From the NCBI GenBank assembly GCA_031365665.1, contig JANLYO010000166.1:1-15686 (forward strand): DNA of 15,686 bases, given 5' to 3'. Below, piece by piece: positions 12,547 through 15,686 of this stretch. How positions within the stretch are numbered: the first letter of the stretch is position 1; the number at the start of each line of letters is the position of its first letter. The notes beneath the pieces were generated by a model. The model was given only the letters and a program-made list of their open reading frames with translations, had not been told where the DNA came from and searched no databases. This DNA comes from JANYCG01 sp031365665. Lineage in GTDB: Bacteria; Pseudomonadota; Gammaproteobacteria; Burkholderiales; Burkholderiaceae_C. The translations under genes were made by a program, and so were the position numbers.

Positions 12547-14202
12547 TCAGCTTTCGGCCAAAAAGTGCTGCATCAACACCGGCACACCTTCGACCTGAAA
12601 AGCCCGCACCTGGGCCTCAAGCTCCTGGTCGGCCAGCGTCAAACGTGCGCGCTGGTGCAGGTAATCGGGCCAGGAGGTGACGATGAACCGTTCGATAAAC
12701 CGCGTCGGGTCGGACAGGTCGCTGTACACCCGCCAAAAGGTCGCGCCGTCGCGTCGGCGGGTGGCACGCAGTTGGGTGATGGTTTCGAGAAAGGCTTTGG
12801 CGTCGTCCGGGTTGATCCGGTAAACCGACTCAACCGCGATCGGGCCCTTTTCAGGCGGCGGCTCGTGGGTGATGAAGAGGTCTTCCCAGTTATTGGCCTG
12901 CGTCACTTCGCCGGTTTCACCCATGCGCAGCGGGAAAGGTTTGGCCAGGAGCAGGCCCGCCAACATACAAACTGCCGCCGCACACAATGCGGAAGGCAGG
13001 CCCACCAAGTCCGCCAAAGCACCCCAAAACGCCGAGCCCAAGGCAAACGAGCCCAGCGCCGTGAGTGTGTGCATGGCCACCGCACGAGCGCGCACCCAAG
13101 GCGGCACGCTGGTTTGTGTGGCGATGTTGTAGGTGGACATCGCGGACATCCAGGAGGCGCCGGCGATCGCCAAAGCCGGGTACACCGGCCAGTCCCAGCG
13201 TGAAAATGCGGCCACCAGCATCATCAATGCATACGCCACACAGGCGCTGCCCACCACGGTTTCCAGGCCGTAAGCCGCCCGCAAACGCCCAATGAAAAAT
13301 CCGGCCACCACAGCGCCGCCACCCAGGCAGCCCATCAGCAGGCCAAACCCGCTGGCCTCCAGTTCCAACTGCTGTTTGCCAATCGCCGGCAGCAGTGCCC
13401 ACAGGGCGCAGCCGGCAGAACTGAACGCCATGGTGCGCACCAGTTGCGCCAGCACGGTTTGCGAGTGCCGGGCAAAACGCACCGCACTGACCATGCCGCC
13501 CCACAGACGCTCGGGCGGCAAGCGCGAGGGCGGGTGCGGCTTGGGTGGAAAGCGGCGTATCGCCACGATCATCACCAGCGTGCTGAACACCGCCAGGGCA
13601 AAATTCCAGGCACCTCCCAAGAGCGCAAAGATCAGGCCTGCCAAGGCGGGCCCCAAGGCGCGCGCAGCGTTGTAAACGATTGAGATCACATTGATGGCCT
13701 GCGGCAACTCAGCGCGCGGCACTGAATCGCTCACGCTGGAGTTCCAGGCGGGCGACAACAAAGCCGTGCAACTGCCGCAGATGAAAATCATGAAAAGCAA
13801 AGTGCCCGGCCCGCCCACTTTGAGCAGCATCAGCAGCGTGAGCAGCGTGCCAAAAACCGCCTGCACGGCCAGCGCCACAAGGATGAGCCTGCGCCTGTCG
13901 GTGATGTCAGCCCACACGCCCGCCGGCAGCGAGAGCAAAAACATCGGCAAAAACACCGCCGTTTGAACCAGCGCTGCCAGAAACGATGAGTCGGAGATTT
14001 GCACCATCATCCAGCTGGCCGCCATGGTCTGCATGGCGTTGCCGATGAAATAGATGCCGCCGCTGGCCCACAGCGCCTTGAACTGCCGATGCCGCAACGT
14101 GCTCCAGGTGGAGGCGCGCACCGCTGCCTGCGGCACGGGCGCACCGGACACAGGTTCAGGCGCCGGATCAGGCGGTTTGGAGTTGGACGCCGAATCGGTC
14201 AT
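12547..14202 (-). CDS. MFS_3-type major facilitator exporter with C-terminal cytoplasmic domain
   Basis: A 551-aa protein. Residues 1-30 are a Pro/Ser-rich cytoplasmic tail. About 35-425 hold the transporter with roughly 10-12 membrane segments, including the MFS loop GVWADITDRRR in the second/third helix turn. The N-terminal half (NAMQTMAASWMMVQISDSSFLAALVQTAVFLP...) is typical of the EntS-like MFS_3 (transmembrane secretion effector, PF05977) group. Residues 437-551 form a soluble alpha/beta domain (VYRINPDDAKAFLETITQLRATRRRDGATFWRVYSDL) resembling an ABM-like dimeric barrel, which is common in this family. EntS exports enterobactin; the substrate here is unknown. It starts 51 bp after the GNAT gene and is probably cotranscribed with glmM-GNAT. 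No Shine-Dalgarno sequence is clear. Confidence 0.88.
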   Translation of the reverse strand: MTDSASNSKPPDPAPEPVSGAPVPQAAVRASTWSTLRHRQFKALWASGGIYFIGNAMQTMAASWMMVQISDSSFLAALVQTAVFLPMFLLSLPAGVWADITDRRRLILVALAVQAVFGTLLTLLMLLKVGGPGTLLFMIFICGSCTALLSPAWNSSVSDSVPRAELPQAINVISIVYNAARALGPALAGLIFALLGGAWNFALAVFSTLVMIVAIRRFPPKPHPPSRLPPERLWGGMVSAVRFARHSQTVLAQLVRTMAFSSAGCALWALLPAIGKQQLELEASGFGLLMGCLGGGAVVAGFFIGRLRAAYGLETVVGSACVAYALMMLVAAFSRWDWPVYPALAIAGASWMSAMSTYNIATQTSVPPWVRARAVAMHTLTALGSFALGSAFWGALADLVGLPSALCAAAVCMLAGLLLAKPFPLRMGETGEVTQANNWEDLFITHEPPPEKGPIAVESVYRINPDDAKAFLETITQLRATRRRDGATFWRVYSDLSDPTRFIERFIVTSWPDYLHQRARLTLADQELEAQVRAFQVEGVPVLMQHFLAES

Positions 14203-14253
14203 GTGAGGGCCATTTTCAGGCCAAGATCAGGCGCAAACACAAACCCATTCAAT

Positions 14254-14772
14254 TCAGGCCAACAATTTTTGCAGAAACATCGCCCGCCCCATTGCTGGGT
14301 CGAGTTGGAAGGCGGCAAAACCGACACGTTCATACAGGCGTATCGCCCTTGCATTGCCTTGCAGCACTTCGAGCGTCAATTTGCAGGCGCCGCGCTCGCG
14401 GGCGATGACCTCGACCAAGTCCATCATCTTCTGCGCGACACCCAGCTTGCGGTATTGCGGGTGCACGGCCACGTCGTGCACATTCACCAGCGGCTTGCAG
14501 GCGAAAGTCGAAAAACCTTCGATGCAGTTGACCAGGCCCACCGCCTGATCACCTACAAAAGCCAAAACACTGAAGGCCTGTGGGCGTTTGGCCAGCTCGG
14601 CGGCGAGGTTGTCGCGCGCAAATTGGCTCAAGGCGTGGCCGCCGCCCATGGGGTCGCGCGCGTACATGTCGAGCAGGCTGGCCAGTGCTGTAGCGTGCGT
14701 TTTGTCCGCGTAGTTGGCGCGGCACACCCGTACCGCCGCCTTGGCATCCTGGAGAGCCTCTGATACGGTCAT
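14254..14772 (-). CDS. GNAT-family N-acetyltransferase
   Basis: A 172-aa acetyltransferase. The acetyl-CoA site is VNVHDVAVHPQYRKLGVAQK (96-115), with R-x-x-G-x-A at 108-113 and a helix-starting N140-ARAIRLYERVGF (to 152), both standard GNAT motifs. The acceptor (amine on a protein, peptide or small molecule) is unknown. The ATG at 14772 lies 2 bases after the glmM stop, so the gene is coupled to glmM; an upstream in-frame ATG at 14811 would overlap glmM by 37 bases and is less likely. Being next to glmM (amino-sugar synthesis) does not by itself identify the substrate. Confidence 0.87.
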   Translation of the reverse strand: MTVSEALQDAKAAVRVCRANYADKTHATALASLLDMYARDPMGGGHALSQFARDNLAAELAKRPQAFSVLAFVGDQAVGLVNCIEGFSTFACKPLVNVHDVAVHPQYRKLGVAQKMMDLVEVIARERGACKLTLEVLQGNARAIRLYERVGFAAFQLDPAMGRAMFLQKLLA

Positions 14773-14774
14773 GT

Positions 14775-15686
14775 TCAGTGGCTCAAACAGTCTGCAATGC
14801 GCTGCGCACAACTTTGCGCCTGCGCCGCGTCACGCGCCTCAACCATCACGCGTACCAGCGGCTCGGTGCCACTGGCGCGAATCAGCACCCGCCCGGTGTT
14901 GCCCAGCTCGGTTTCGACCTTTTGGGTCTCAGCCGTCATGGCTGCATTCGATTTCCAATCCTGCCCCGGCTTGAGCCGCACGTTGATCAGCACCTGCGGG
15001 AACAGCGTGACATCGGCCAGCAACTGCGCCAATGTCTGCTGGCCACGGATACAGGCCTGCAGCACCTGCAAGGCCGAGACCAGGCCGTCACCTGTGGTGT
15101 GTTTGTCCAGCGCCAGCAGGTGGCCCGAGCCCTCCCCGCCCAACAGCCAGCCGCGTGCCTCCAGTTCCTCCAGCACGTAGCGGTCCCCCACCTTGGCGCG
15201 CACCAGCTCGACGCCTCTGGCTTTCAGCGCAAGCTCCACGGCCATGTTGGTCATCAAGGTGCCGACCACGCCCGGCACGGCTTCACTGGCGCGTTTGCTG
15301 CCGTTTTTGCCGCCGCGCGAGAGGCGCTCCTTGGCCATCAGATACAGAATCTCATCGCCGTTGAACAAACGCCCCTGAGCGTCGACCACCTGCAGCCGGT
15401 CGGCGTCGCCATCGAGCGCGATGCCGTAATCGGCCCTGTGTGTTTTGACCGCCTCCACCAGCGCCTGTGGGTGGGTCGCACCCACGTCGAGGTTGATGTT
15501 CAAACCATCCGGCGCGCAGCCGATGGCGACCACCTCCGCACCCAACTCGTGGAACACCTTGGGCGCCACCTGGTAGCCGGCGCCGTGGGCGCCGTCCACC
15601 ACAATCTTCAAACCCTTCAGGGACAAGTCATTCGGAAAAGTGCTTTTGCAGAACTCGATGTAACGCCCCGCCGCGTCTTCCAGACG
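14775..15686 (-). CDS. glmM: Phosphoglucosamine mutase, C-terminal two-thirds (runs off window)
   Basis: The last 303 residues of GlmM, which interconverts glucosamine-6-phosphate and glucosamine-1-phosphate for UDP-GlcNAc, peptidoglycan and LPS synthesis. The frame stays open to the right edge; the N-terminal ~145 residues with the phosphoserine loop are outside. Visible are YIEFCKSTFP, KIVVDGAHGAGY, the metal-binding loop DGDADR (fragment 92-97), the sugar-binding G-E-G-S-G (184-188) and the phosphate-binding RASGTEPLVRVMVE (270-283). The small basic insert RGGKNGSKRASEA (about 124-136) lies between the usual domain boundaries. It is the head gene of the minus-strand glmM-GNAT-MFS row. Confidence 0.96.
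   Translation of the reverse strand, partial: RLEDAAGRYIEFCKSTFPNDLSLKGLKIVVDGAHGAGYQVAPKVFHELGAEVVAIGCAPDGLNINLDVGATHPQALVEAVKTHRADYGIALDGDADRLQVVDAQGRLFNGDEILYLMAKERLSRGGKNGSKRASEAVPGVVGTLMTNMAVELALKARGVELVRAKVGDRYVLEELEARGWLLGGEGSGHLLALDKHTTGDGLVSALQVLQACIRGQQTLAQLLADVTLFPQVLINVRLKPGQDWKSNAAMTAETQKVETELGNTGRVLIRASGTEPLVRVMVEARDAAQAQSCAQRIADCLSH

Noticed and set aside
14773..14811. A longer GNAT start overlapping glmM
   Set aside because: The ATG 2 bases after the glmM stop gives the expected GNAT length and a typical operon junction.
1..15686. CRISPR arrays, tRNA or rRNA genes, frameshifted genes
   Set aside because: I saw no regularly spaced direct repeats, no cloverleaf or rRNA-like stretch, and all main genes read through intact.

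Overview
The window comes from a GC-rich betaproteobacterium, most likely Burkholderiales of the Comamonadaceae type (Rhodoferax/Polaromonas-like). This is suggested by the protein types, the codon use, and short AT-rich repeats built on AGCAGCTA...TTTTTTATAG and GCTAT...ATAGC motifs. I made this assignment by eye, without a database search.

Layout, left to right. (1) 1-139: the end of an IS66-like insertion sequence, with the first codons of its transposase running off the left edge. (2) 200-2811, minus strand: ppk1 (polyphosphate kinase) and sixA (phosphohistidine phosphatase), sharing a TGATG stop/start. A good match to a PhoB box lies just upstream of ppk1. (3) 2905-7406, plus strand: an arsenic cluster, divergent from ppk1. 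It holds arsR with a dyad operator, a very AT-rich spacer, an unnamed ATP-grasp-like protein whose motifs appear in circularly permuted order, an LMW-phosphatase-type arsenate reductase (arsC), an AqpS-like aquaglyceroporin, and a DUF3108 protein coupled to the aquaporin by an ATGA overlap. No ArsB, Acr3 or ArsH is present, so arsenite made by ArsC probably leaves through the channel, as described for the Sinorhizobium AqpS/ArsC pair. (4) 7543-9167, plus strand: a [2Fe-2S] ferredoxin and a CYP153-type cytochrome P450, an alkane/fatty-acid terminal hydroxylase system without its own ferredoxin reductase. (5) 9200-11368, minus strand: a TonB-dependent receptor whose plug domain closely resembles E. 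coli YncD/PqqU (PQQ uptake). It converges on the P450, with a REP-like palindrome between them. (6) 11567-12358, plus strand: a glyoxalase II-type hydrolase. (7) 12547-15686, minus strand: glmM (truncated by the window edge), a GNAT acetyltransferase and an MFS_3-type exporter.

How the parts may work together. ppk1/sixA and the ars operon share a 124-bp divergent control region that carries both a Pho box and an ArsR-type operator, so phosphate starvation and arsenic stress signals meet there. The P450/ferredoxin pair would make primary alcohols. A PQQ receptor next door would fit a PQQ-dependent alcohol dehydrogenase elsewhere, but that link is inference. In many Burkholderiales glmM is followed by pstSCAB-phoU-phoBR-ppx-ppk. 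Here glmM and ppk keep their strand and order, but unrelated accessory genes lie between them.

The most promising undescribed item is the 456-aa permuted ATP-grasp-like protein between arsR and arsC. It has C-x-C pairs at both ends and no named function that I recognise.
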